The notes under the pieces are model-generated. The model had not been told where the DNA came from and made no database searches. It was given only the letters and a program-made list of their open reading frames with translations. Shown piece by piece: positions 33,927-45,075 of a stretch of DNA of 64,000 nucleotides. The stretch is from Hemerocallis citrina (lineage: Eukaryota > Streptophyta > Magnoliopsida > Asparagales > Asphodelaceae). Position 1 is the first letter of the stretch; each line of letters opens with the position of its first letter. A program made the translations under genes and the position numbers. The stretch lies in contig CM030359.1 in NCBI GenBank assembly GCA_017893485.1, forward strand, positions 31,252,430 through 31,316,429, given 5' to 3'.

Positions 33927-35305
33927 CTATAAATCATCATCATCCTCTTCATCCGCATAAAGCAACTCCGGGTCCTTATACACCTTCACCCTCCTCTTAA
34001 TCCTCCTCAACACCCCATCAATTGCAAGATCAAATGCATCCTTCCTCTGCCTCAACCCATCCGAACTCCCGTGCCTCCTATACATAACCCTCGGCGCCAG
34101 CTCCAGCACCCTCTCCCTCATCCTCCTCACCTCCCTTCTTGGTATCGCTTCCAGCACATCCACAATCCGCACCCCATTAAACACTACATCCTCCTTGGGA
34201 ATAAACACGCTAAACTTGTCATACTCCCTCTTGGGCAAATGCCACCCGTACTGCAACCTGGCCGAAATCTTCTCGAAAAACACCGGAATACACCCAGCCA
34301 GAATCCCATCAAACGTCGATCGCCTCGTCGGCCTATCCCCGGGAGGCTGCAGGCAGAAGCTGGACCTCAACATCGGTTTCATAAACCGAATGGGATCATG
34401 CGCGCAGATGCCATTAGAATAATCCACAATCTCACAGATATCAGTCCTGTTCTGACACTCAGACAGAATACTAGCTCTAATGTTAGGCCCACCTCCCCCA
34501 CCGCCCCCAACAAAAAGCATCAGGTTGCCCCGCCTGGACTGCCTGGCGCGGCTGATCCAGGCGTCCAGCCGGGCCAGGGTTGCAGGGTGGAAGGAAGTGG
34601 GGTAGGGGATGGCATGCTCCTGCCAGGGCCATGCACGAGACTCAACTGTGAGAAGGGTCAAATTCAAGAAGTGGGGGATCTGCAAAAAAGAGGTGCCAAA
34701 CAGTACGGGATCTGCGGCAGGGTCCTGGGACAGATCGACAGTAGGCCTGGCAGAGACAAGGAAGAGGTCATGCATGGAGTGCTTGTGTAGAATTTTTGAA
34801 TAGCTTGCGGTTAGATAGTGGAAGAGGGGGAGGCCGTGAGAGGCGGAGGAGTTGACGTGTGGGAGGTCGAAGAGGAAGGGGAGGGCATCGAGGGAGGAGT
34901 AGTAGGGTAGGAAAAGGGCGGAGGCGACGGAGGGGGAAGGGGTGAGGCAGGGGTATTCGAGGAGGTGGCGGTGGAAGAGGGGTTCGAGGAAGAGGGGGTC
35001 GGAGCGGTACTAGGAGCGGGAGCGGTTGTGGGTGCGGGGTCCGAGGGCATGGTTGGAGAGGGAGGAGCAGAAGAAGGGGGTGGGGGAGAAGAGGGGGAAG
35101 GAGTCGCAAGTGCGGAGGAGGTCGGTGTTGAAGCGGGGAGGGAGGGGGAGGATGTGGATCCAACATCCATAGCACGATGATTCTCGGGTGGTGGAGGTGG
35201 AGGTGGAGTGGAGGTGGAATTGGGGGTTGAATGGGTGTTCTTGGAAGGGCGGGCCATGGAGAAGGGTAGGAGGAGGAGAAGGAGGAGGAAGAGGAGGGAA
35301 GACAT
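33927..35305 (-). pseudogene. GT47 exostosin-type glycosyltransferase (MUR3-like), interrupted
   Basis: Family members are Golgi type-II membrane enzymes that add sugars such as galactose to xyloglucan; their genes are typically intronless, as here. The ATG at 35305 gives a membrane anchor (SSLLFLLLLLLLPFS) and a Pro-rich stem. Near 35190 the frame changes, and the catalytic domain continues as ESSCYGCWIHILPLPPRFN in another frame. A TAG near 35020 replaces the Trp expected in SWYRSDPLFLEPLFHRHLLE. From 34775 the C-terminal half is open to 33927 (IPYPTSFHP, SSFCLQPPGDRPTRRSTFD, LAGCIPVFF, WHLP). Total length is near 460 codons, normal for the family. Unless the frameshift and stop are sequencing errors, the gene is dead. 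High GC makes all six frames open here; the shadow frames are not genes. Confidence 0.88.
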
Positions 35306-35454
35306 GGCGGAGGTGGAGTTGGAGGTGGACGGGGGGACGGAGAGATTGTGAATTAGGGAGTGTAACAGATTGTAGGAATTATTCTGATCCTTTGTTCATT
35401 TTATATTTGACATACGTGACTTCGAGGCTTAGATAAAATTTTTGAAATAAAAAA
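35306..35454 (-). other. Upstream region of the GT47 locus
   Basis: Short AT-rich gap between the GT47 start and a palindromic tandem array. No clear TATA box was found. Confidence 0.35.
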
Positions 35455-36205
35455 TATTTTTTAAAATGTCGCAGTTCCCAACTGCGGCCTAAAAATAACA
35501 GAGGTCGTTGTTGATAACTGTGACCTTAACGTATTTCATATTTGGCCTAAAGTGACTTTCAGACTTAGAAATTTTTTTCCAAATAAAGATGTGTAAAATA
35601 GAGGCTGCAGTTCCCAACTACGATCCAAAAATAACAGCGGCCACAGTTTGGAACTGCGGCATTAGTTTATTTCATATTTTGTCTAAAGTGACTTTTAGAC
35701 TTAGACAAAAAATTTCAAGTAAAGATGTGTTAAATATAAGCCGCAGTTTCCAAATGCGACCTAAAAATAACCGAGGCCGCAGTTGGGAACTGCTGCCTTA
35801 GTTTATTTTATATTTGGCCTAAAGTGACTTTGATACCACATTTTTTTTCCAAGTAAAGATGTGTTAAATAGAGGCTGCAGTTGGGAACTATGACCTAAAA
35901 ATAACAGAGGCCGCAGTTGGGAACTGCAGCCTTATTTTATTTCATATTTGGCCTAACGTGAATTTGAAACTTAAACAAAATTTTCAAAGTAAAAATGTGT
36001 TAAATAGAGGCCGCAGTTCCTAACTGCGGCCTAAAAATAACGTAGGCCGCAGTTTGGAACGCGGCCTTAGTTCATTTCATATTTGGCATAAATTGACTTT
36101 GAGACTTAGACACATTTTTCTATGTAAAAATGTGTTGTATAGAGGACGCAGTTTCAAACTGTCGCCTTAAAATAACAGAGGCCGCAGTAGAGAACTGCGA
36201 GTGAT
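35455..36205. repeat. Tandem array of about 135-bp palindromic units
   Basis: The phrase AAAGATGTGTTAAATA recurs near 35584, 35721, 35855, 35991 and 36126, a period of 134-137 bp. Each unit carries one or two hairpins of the type GCCGCAGTTCCCAACTGCGGC and a conserved TTTCATATTTGGCCTAAAGTGACTTT segment. Units have diverged. No coding is seen. Confidence 0.85.
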
Positions 36206-37440
36206 CTTTTTTCGAAAGTGATCTATTTTGAAAAATAGCTTCAAAATGTGGTCTATTTTTGGGGAAAATATGGATCCGGTGGGTGGTGGTATGTTTTGAA
36301 TTTTTTCCCGTACTAACCTGGTTTTTGAAAATATTCGAACTAGTGACCTCAGTTTTTTTTTAAAAAAATTCCCAAAAGTGCAAAAGCTCTCTAAAAATTG
36401 CTAAGTGTCTAAATACATTTATTTGAGGTCACTAATCTCATTAGCGACCTCATATATATACTTTGATCGCTAGTGGAAATAGCGACAACAAACAAAAAAT
36501 TCTAAATATTTTAAAACGAAGACCGCTATTTACATTAGCGACTTTCATTTTGAAAGTCGTTAATGGGAAGAGCGGGCGCTGCTGACATGGCACCAAGTAG
36601 CCCACAAGCGCTAATTGTTACGAAACTAGCTCATAATCGAAAATATTTTTAAAAAGTGACCTAGTACGACAAAAAACTCCAAAAATATACAAAAAAAATT
36701 CCGCACTGACCCACTTTCAAAAATATTTACCTAACTGACCAAGTTTTGGACACGTCAGCATAACACGTTCTTAGAAAAAACGGCATAGATTAATTCCATG
36801 TCATTCTTTCAAACAACGGCATCAGTTTAAATTTTTTAGCATGTCGTTGTTTGAAAAAATTACATAAGTATATTTCTTATACAAGTGTAAATCTTCTAAC
36901 TTGGAAAAAATTTCAAGTGTTGAAACAACTTATAAATAATTTCGTTATCCCCAAGAATGACATTCTCATTACTGATGTCGTTGTCGGAAATAAGGACATC
37001 AATTATAATACTCATTGAACTCTTTTCCTCCACAATCGTTTTTCTAAACAACGACAAGAGATAACTGTTGTTGTTCTTGGAAACAGCGGCAACAGTTCAC
37101 AGAAATAGATTAGCCAAGTATAAATAATAAAATGAACTATTACCGCTATTTCAAACAACGAAACCAATTATTCCTAACAATGAATATTATAACTGATGCC
37201 ACAATCCTTAACAACGGCATCTGTAATGTGAATGCCGCTGTTCGGGATAGCGGCATCAGCTATATAATTTTTTTACACTTGCATTTTTTTTTCAAGTCAG
37301 AGAGAGTGCACGATTATAAATAAATTAACAGATGTCGTTACTCCAAATAGCGGCATGCAAAATTATTTTTTAACAGATGCCGCTATTTTTTTCACTTTGT
37401 GGTTATGTGGTTCAAGTTCCACTATAAGAGAACTGTAGTT
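36206..37440. repeat. Palindrome-rich repeats, CACTA-like style
   Basis: Near 36425-36560 there are several inverted TAGCGAC / GTCGCTA-like motifs. From 36780 to 37400 there are many GCCGTTGTT / AACAACGGC and GCCGCTATT / AATAGCGGC motifs in both directions. Dense short inverted motifs of this kind are typical of CACTA subterminal regions, but clear CACTA ends and a 3-bp duplication were not found. Confidence 0.45.
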
Positions 37441-37451
37441 TGATCCCTTAA

Positions 37452-38090
37452 GAGCATCCATAGTCGTTTGTTATATTTGCCAATTTCTTATTTTTTGAGA
37501 GATGAACCGCTGCGGTTGTTTGCTATTTTGCCATTTTATGGCAAAGTAGCTACAGTGCGTTCTCATTTTTGAGAAACGAATTTGCTATTCTCAAATTATA
37601 AGAGACGGGACAACATGTATCGTCCCAAATTTTTTTGAATTTTTTAATGGGAGCCAGACGAGACAACTTGTTTCGTCTGACAATTTTATTTATTTATTTT
37701 TTTTATCGGACGGTCCGATTCGTCTGGAGAAAGGAAAAAAAAATCAAAAAACCGCTCGGACGAGATATGTTGTCTCGTCTCAAGCAAAAAAGCTTGGGAC
37801 GGGATAACATGTCTCGTCCATGATATCTGGGCAATTAGATTAGGGCACTAACTTAGTTTAGGTGGTTAATTATTAGGTTTAGCATATATTTTATTGTATA
37901 ATTTATTTAATTAACCTATTTTAATCCCTAATCAGTAAATTTTTTTAAAAAAACTCCAACGAAACAACATGTCTCGTTCGTCTCAAATTTTAGCACAATT
38001 ATTGCAAACAACGGCTGCAGACGATTTCGGTATTTGCTATTACTGCAGCTGCCATATTCTAAAAAATGAGAAACACCATTGTGGATGCTC
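37452..38090. mobile_element. Harbinger (Tourist-like) MITE, 639 bp
   Basis: Flanked by TAA at 37449-37451 and 38091-38093. Ends are GAGCATCCATAGTCGTTTG and (reverse complement) GAGCATCCACAATGGTGTT, a standard Tourist terminus. Inside, an inverted motif around GACGRGACAACATGT...CGTC recurs about five times. No transposase. Confidence 0.85.
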
Positions 38091-38118
38091 TAAGTAACAA
38101 CTAATTTTTTATTTTTAT

Positions 38119-38975
38119 TTTTAAATATAACTTGGCTTTGGATTATGAATAAACTTTCTTTAATGTCTTTAATAAAGTTATACTATATATTTATAAATTT
38201 TTTAACATATAATTTAAGTTTGAGAAAGTACATTTTCATACTGAAAATATATAATTGAATTTAATCTCATTATTTATGATCTTAATAATATTTTTATATT
38301 TATCATTTCAAATTAAATGAGTATTGAATTTTACAGGTATGAGTTTTTTATCTTCTTCTCATTAGACGTGTAACTCAGTTTGTACAGATTATGCAAATAT
38401 TTACTCAACCATATGTTAGAAAATAGTAGATCTCATCACCAAATGTTCCGTAGTTAAATAATTGATGGTTTTATATAACTAACAGATGCTAAAAGTAAAA
38501 ACTCCCGTTCAACGTGATTATATACACACAATTTTTTATATATATAATTTTTTATATAATTTTTTATTTTGAATTTTAAATATAACTTGGTTTTGGATTA
38601 TGAATAATCTTTCATTAATGTCTTTAATAAAGTTATACTATATATTTATAAATTTTTGAACATATAATTTAAGTTTGAGAAAGTACATTTTCATACTGAA
38701 AATGTATAATTGAATTTAATCTCATTATTTATGATCTTAATAATATTTTTATATTTACCATTTCAAATTAAATGAGTGTTAAATTTTACAGGTACGAGTT
38801 TTTTGTCTTCTTCTCATTAGACGTGTAACTCAACTTGTTCATATTATGCAAATATTTACTCAACCATATGTTAGAAAATAGTAGATCTCATCACCAAATG
38901 TTTCGTAGTTAAATAATTGATGATTTTATATAACTAACAAATGCTAAAAGTAAAAACTCCCGTTCAACATGAAAT
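38119..38975. repeat. Tandem duplication, 455-bp unit
   Basis: Two direct copies, about 38119-38520 and 38574-38975, offset 455 bp, sharing AACTTGG-TTTGGATTATGAATAA at the start and CTCCCGTTCAAC at the end. A few substitutions separate them. No coding is seen. Confidence 0.85.
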
Positions 38976-39769
38976 ATAAAAAAACACTATTTACTTATGC
39001 CCATCCTAACTAAAATTCATGCGTCCACTATTGGAAGTACGTATAAGTTTGTATGAGTCTTAGATGACTTGATTGATTTTCCATTCGCACCTTTGAGCTT
39101 TCTTAGTATATTTTAAAATCCTTCACCCTCCAAACTGAAAACCCTTTATGTTACGCGTTACAAATCATTACTTTAAAACATCACACAATTGATAGACTTC
39201 ATGTTTTTATTGTTAGAAGATTAGTTGATAATTTGAGATGACAAAAGACCAAAATATCCTTGAGGTTTCTAGTCGAAGTATTACTAGTAATTTACACATG
39301 CAATGCGTGTCTTAATAAATATATATTTTGAAAGGTAAAAAAATTGACGTAGTCCGATCTCTAACCCGAGGCATCTTATATATTAGTTATACACGGACGA
39401 TGCACGTAAGTTGGTATATTTATAAACGACAACTTTAACTCTCCATGATAATATTAGAGATTGGAGATTACATTTGAAAAAAAAATGTAAATTAAAATTG
39501 AGAAATCAAAGAGAAAATTTCAAAATTTATGATAGCAGAAACCAGTGAAAATTAGCGAAGGGAAGCAAAATCAGAGAAACAACAACAACAACAACAAAAC
39601 AGATAATGTTAATTGAATATCCATAGTGATTTACTTCATGTTAAAAATATGCGAGAACCCATATTGTCAAAAAATATGCAAATACCAATTTGTGAGGGAG
39701 AGAAATATGCAAATACAATATTTGTGGAGGACCTGTCAGAAACACACCCAGTCAATTTTTTCTTTCATA
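38976..39769. other. AT-rich DNA upstream of CSN2
   Basis: Includes an (AAC)n run near 39579-39600 and Helitron-like scraps (CACATGCAATGCGTGT near 39296). Promoter elements for the CSN2 gene may be here, but none is clear. Confidence 0.35.
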
Positions 39770-39858
39770 TTTTTTCATCGAAATGTTTTTTCCCTCTTCA
39801 CTCATCTCTTCCAATTTTCAAATCCCCCTTCTCAAAACCCCAACTGCAACAAAACCCC
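39770..39858 (+). promoter_or_regulatory. Probable CSN2 5' leader, cut by a Gypsy insertion
   Basis: C- and T-rich leader-like sequence ending CAACAAAACCCC. The bases ACCCC are duplicated at 45005-45009 on the other side of the Gypsy, and the leader continues TGAATCCAATC to the ATG at 45076. The call is by position; the transcription start is unknown. Confidence 0.45.
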
Positions 39859-40352
39859 TATCAAAAGCCGGATTCCGAAGATTCCTGGACCTCGCCATTG
39901 CTATAGAATAGAGGAGGATTATGGGTGAAGAAGACGATTAGAAGAGAGAAGGAGAAGAAGAGGTGTAGAAGACACTAGAAATTCTTGTTATCCCTTCAAT
40001 TGAACCAATACAGACCTTTTATAGGCCGTTAGCGCTGGAGTGAGATATTTTCATCAGATCTCAATTCTCCCGCCCATTCTAATACAAAAAATGTGCACTC
40101 AGCACGTAAAAACAGAGACACTAGACAAACAACAAACACAGATACATTCTCAGCAGCAATCGGATACAATCACTGTAGCATCTGATACCGCAATACTGAT
40201 ACATTCACTGTAGCATCTGATACCGCAATACTGATACATTCACTGTAGCATCTGATACCGATTGCAGCTGGTTTATTCTTCTTCAACAACTAACCAATGC
40301 TTCAACATTGCTTCATTTCTAGATCAATGGTTGTTTCCCTAAGTTCCTGACA
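39859..40352 (-). repeat. Gypsy 3' LTR
   Basis: 494 bp. It contains three copies of a 35-bp unit with core GTAGCATCTGATACCGCAAT (40173-40262), against two in the 5' LTR, which explains nearly all of the length difference. Confidence 0.9.
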
Positions 40353-43300
40353 ACTCCTCCCCGCTCAAGAACAAACTTGCCCCAAGTTCGAAGTCAGGAA
40401 ATCTACTTCTGAATGTGTCGATATCCACCTACGAAGCCTCCTCTACTCCAGAATTTTTCCATTTGATCAACAAGTCGATACCCATCTGATTATTCTTCTT
40501 GTACACTCTTCTGTCCAATACAGCTTCTGGTTTCTCCGAGTGATCCTCTTCCACCCACCATGAAGGAATTTCAGAGGAAACATTGGGTAAATGATTGCCA
40601 TGACATTTCTTGAGTTTGGAAACATGAAATATGGGGTGAATTTTTGCACCTTCTGGCAACTGTAGGCAGTATGCTACCATCCCAATCTTCTCAAGCACTC
40701 GATAAGGGCCAAAAAACTTAGATGACAACTTCTGAGGAGTATGACTCCTAATTGAATGCTGCTTATAAGGTTGGATCTTCAGGAGGAATAAATCTCCAAC
40801 ATTGAATTCCCTCTCAGTACGCTTCCTATCGGCAGAACTTCATTTGCTGTTGAGCTTGGGCCATATTGTCCTTCAACAATTTTAATATAGCATCTCTGGA
40901 AATGAATTCTTCCTCTACTGCTGGCATAGAAGCTGTCCCCCTTACATACTGAGTTAGGGAAGGTGGTAATCTACCATAGACACCTTCGAAGGGAGTAATT
41001 CCCGTAGTAGTGTGCCAATATTGAACCAAAATTCCGCCCACGCTAACCACTTAACCCAATCAGTAGGTTTCTAGCAGCAAAAATAGCGTAAATATAACTC
41101 TAAAGCCTTTTTTACTACCTCCGTTTGGCCATCACCTTGGGGATGGTAAGCCGTAGTATGGTTGAGTTTGCAATTTTGCAGTTTGAAGAACTCTCTCCAG
41201 AAACGGCTAATGAATACTGGGTCCCGATCACTCAGAATACTCCTAGGCATACCATGGAGCTTGTAGATGTTATCAATGAAGGTTTGAGCTACAGTTTGGG
41301 CAGTATAAGGATGGGACACTCCTTTAAAGTGTGAGTATTTAGTGATACGATCAACCACAACCATCACCACACTCTTGCCATTACTCTTCGGAAGGCCTTC
41401 AATAAAATCCATAGAAATATCTTCCCATACACGATCGGGAATTGGAAGGGGACTTAATAAACCTGCAGGGTGCAATGTCTCATTTTTGTTCTTCTGACAG
41501 ACTAAGCAATTTCTCACCCACAATTTGATTTCCTTGCTCATTCCTTCCCATTTAAAATCCCTTTTGATGCGTTGCAATGTCTTAGCAAACCCAAAGTGTC
41601 CTCCCACACTTGAAGAATGCATATCAAAGAAGATTAATTTCCTCACCTCTGCCTGTGGACTGATCAGAATTTTACCCTTATAATACCAAACCCCTCCCCG
41701 CAGCTTAAAGGAGTTCTGTGTGTCTGGCTTAGCTTGGATCTTCTCTTGAAAGTCTTTGAAGTAGGGATCTTCAACAACCATCTTCTTAACACCTTCTAAC
41801 CATTCTGGAACAATGAAAGTAACCTCGCAACAGGTTTCACTTCCACCCTCTTTTCTTGATAACCCATAATTCTTCACAAACCTTCGGTAATACCCAGTAA
41901 GCCCAAGGAATCCTCGTAGTTCTTTTATTGTTCTTGGCTCTGGCCATTCCATCACTGCTTTGATCTTAGTTTGATCAACTGCAATACCTTCCTTGCTGAT
42001 GATGTGCCCCAGGAAACCCACTTCTCTCTGACCAAATGTACATTTACTTGCTTTGGCTACTAGTTGATGCTTACTCAAGATTGCTAGAGCTGTTGAAACA
42101 TGCTGAAGATGGCTTTCCCAACAAGAGCTGTAAACAAGTATATCATCGAAGAACACTAATACAAATTTGCGTAAATGTTCTTTGAAGATATCATTCATGA
42201 GGGCTTGGAAGGTTGCGGGGGCATTGGTGAGGCCAAAGGGCATAACTACAAACTCGAAGTGGCCATGGTGAGTGCGGAAAGCTGTTTTAGAAATGTCACT
42301 AGCATTTACCCTTATCTGATGATACCCAGACTTTAAATCAATCTTGGAGAAGAAGGTTGATCCATTTAACTCATCTAGAAGGTCATCTATGAGATGAATT
42401 GGAAACTTGGCCTTGATAGTCTGGTGGTTGAGTGCTCTATAATCGACACATAGCCTCCAACTACCATCAGATTTTTTAACTAAAATAACTGGAGAGGCAA
42501 ATGGGCTTTGGCTTGGTCTTATGAATCCCGACTTAAGCATTTCTTCAACTTGTTTTTCGATTTCTCCTTTGTGATAATGGGGGTGTCGGTATGGTCTCAA
42601 GCATACTGGTTTAGTCCCTTCAACAAGTGGAATTGTGTGATCGATGGACCTTTGTGGTGGGAGAGTGAGGTGTTCGGAGAAGACTTTAGGGAAGCTAAGT
42701 AAAATGCGTTGCAAATCTTCAGGCCCTGTCTGCAACTGAAGCAATTCATGGCTTCCCTCCAACTCAGACTCTTGAACTTGTATCATAAATGCTTGGCAAA
42801 TGTGGTGGTTCATCTTCAACATTTCTTGAGCATTCACCAATTGCAACTGTGAGTTAAGGAGCCCTTGCAAAGTTCTTCTATTCCCTACTACGACAAATTC
42901 CATTGTCATCTTGGAGAAATTCATAGTTACTGGGCCAAGGGATCTCAACCAATGCGCCCCCAGCACCATCTGAGCTGGGCCTAGTGACAAGAGTAACAAC
43001 TCAGCTTGTAGCTCAACTCCTTGCACCACAAAGTTAACACATTGAACTTTCCCTTCGCTAAGCATACTCTGACCATTAGTGACAGTTACTTTGTATTTGG
43101 GTTCTTGCAGTATGGTTAGATTGGCTCGGAGGGCTGTTTGAGGATCAAGGTAATTGTGGGTGGAACCGGAGTCAATAAGAATATTTACTTCATTCCCACC
43201 TATTCTTCCTTTGACTTGCATTGTCTGAGGGTATGCTTGGTTGCCTACTAGGGCATGAAAGGAAATTTCTGGGTGCAAGGTGTTAGATAGAAAGGACTGC

Positions 43301-44586
43301 TCAACTGAAGGTATGTTATCTTCTTCCCCAACCCCCACAACATCTGCAACAACCTCATCCTCCTCTTCAAGTCCTTCTAGGAAATAGAATTTTTGTGTTT
43401 TGCAAATATGGCCCTGTGTATACTTCTCGTCACAATTGAAACAAAGGCCCTTGGCTCTTCGATCACGCATCTCTTGAACACTTAATCTCTTAGGAACAAA
43501 ATGGGATGCAGCAGGAGTAGGCGAATTGTAGTGACTAGGAACATTCTGAGGACTGGGTGTGGTATATGACACTGGTTCGGAGTTAGGGTATATACTGGTG
43601 TGTGGAGGTGGTTTTGGAGGTGGTGCGGCATTTCTAACTGGAAAAGGAGTTCTATAGCTTTTCCTTAAGCAAGCTAGCTTCTCCTCATACCCTCTAGCCA
43701 AACCAATAGCTTCGTTGACATTCCTTGGACGTTTCGACTTCACATCCCATCGAATTTCGTCCCTAAGGCCACTTATGAATGTACTCAAATAGTGTGATTC
43801 AGACCACCCATCGACAAAGTTGGAAATTCTATCGAATTCCTGTACATAGATCTCTAGATCTCCTTTCTGTTGGAGTTTGGACAAAATTCCTTCAAAGTCC
43901 TGGAACTCCGTTGGCCCAAACCTCGTTATCAACTCCTCTAAAAACATTGGCCATGTTACTTCATGAATCCCGAGTTTCAAGTGACGTCGAAACCATTGGG
44001 CGGGCCTTCCCCTGAGGTTAAGTGTCGCATATTTCAGCCGTTGGTTCTCAGGAACCTCATAGAAGTCCAAGAACTGCTCAATTCCATAGATCCATTCCGT
44101 CGGATCCCCTTCGTGAAAAATTGGGAACTCCACCTTAAATGGAGCTCTAAACACAGATCCTCCTTCACTATGAGTTGAAGATGAAATGAAATTAGAGTTG
44201 GATATGGTTACCTCCCTTTGAAATGGTGGTTGCGGTGGATTTGGATGTAGAGGTGGATTGGGAAGCAGAGGTGGGTTGGAAAGCAGCGGTGGATTGGGAT
44301 GCGGTGGATTCTGAGATCTAGTTTGATTCTGCTGCATCATGGTCATCATCGTTTCCATCCTCTTCTCAATTGCCGAGAATCTGTCACCAACATTAGCAGC
44401 AATGGCTTCGATTCTATCGGTGAGGAAATTTGTTTGTATTTGGCCCTCCACCATTTGACTCCTCAAATCAGCGACCACTCCCTCCAGTAACTCACTCCCT
44501 TCATCTCGCACTTCATCATCGAGATGTTCTGGCTCTGATACCAGATTGTCAGAAGCCGGATTCCGAAGATTCCTGGACCTCGCCAT
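40339..44586 (-). pseudogene. Gypsy gag-pol polyprotein, RNase H deleted, 3' end broken
   Basis: The frame opens at 44586 ([14 protein letters not shown]), inside the 5' LTR, and reads through the PBS. In order it has Gag (residues about 150-310, [20 protein letters not shown]), a zinc knuckle ([14 protein letters not shown]), protease ([13 protein letters not shown]), RT ([23 protein letters not shown], active site [26 protein letters not shown]), integrase zinc finger ([20 protein letters not shown]) and integrase core ([31 protein letters not shown] and E present). Directly after KNYG comes LSRKEGG: the whole RNase H module is missing in frame. A TAG at 41071 ends the 1171-codon frame. A frameshift near 41020, another near 40800 and a TAG at 40429 (Trp to stop) break the integrase end and the chromodomain-like PEAVLDRRVYKKNNQ region. 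Confidence 0.92.
44532..44543 (-). other. Gypsy primer-binding site, tRNA-iMet type
   Basis: TGGTATCAGAGC on the minus strand, three bases after the 5' LTR. It lies inside the gag-pol frame, where it encodes part of LVSEP. Confidence 0.92.
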
Positions 44587-45004
44587 TGCTATAGAATAGA
44601 GGAGGATTATGGGTGAAGAAGACGATTAGAAGAGAGAAGGAGAAGAAGAGGTGTAGAAGACACTAGAAATTCTTGTTATCCCTTCAATTGAACCAATACA
44701 GACCTTTTATAGGCCGTTAGCGCTGAAGTGAGATATTTTCATCAGATCTCAATTCTCCCGCCCATTCTAATACAAAAATGTGCACTCAGCACGTAAAAAC
44801 AGAGACACTAGACAAACAACAAACACAGATATATTCTCAGCAGCAATCGGATACAATCACTGTAGCATCTGATACCGCAATACTGATACATTCACTGTAG
44901 CATCTGATACCGATTGCAGCTGGTTTATTCTTCTTCAACAACTAACCAATGCTTCAACATTTCTTCATCTCTAGATCAGTGGTTGTTTCCCTGAGTTCCT
45001 GACA
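44547..45004 (-). repeat. Gypsy 5' LTR
   Basis: 458 bp, TGTCAGGAAC to CTTCTGACA on the minus strand, followed on the plus strand by the ACCCC target duplication. It includes the start codon of the polyprotein. Confidence 0.92.
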
Positions 45005-45075
45005 ACCCCTGAATCCAATCAATTGCGTCTCAGATTTAGGGTTTCGGATTCGATCCCGATCCTTAATCTCCGACC

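Larger units (their letters stand above)
39859..45004 (-). mobile_element. Chromovirus-like Gypsy with RNase H deletion
   Basis: Target duplication ACCCC (39854-39858, 45005-45009). LTRs are TGTCAGGAAC...TCTGACA on the minus strand: 5' LTR at 44547-45004 (458 bp), 3' LTR at 39859-40352 (494 bp). One long gag-pol frame occupies the inside. Short LTRs, the iMet PBS and a C-terminal chromodomain-like segment suggest a chromovirus (possibly Reina). The 3' LTR end is mutated (TATCAAAAGCC where the 5' LTR has TGTCAGAAGCC). By eye about 8 substitutions separate the LTRs, apart from one 35-bp repeat. Confidence 0.92.

Noticed and set aside
34071..34790. 239-codon plus-strand frame, and the 34768-35175 Pro/Leu-rich minus frame
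   Set aside because: GC-rich shadows of the GT47 gene; the motifs of the family are in the other frames.
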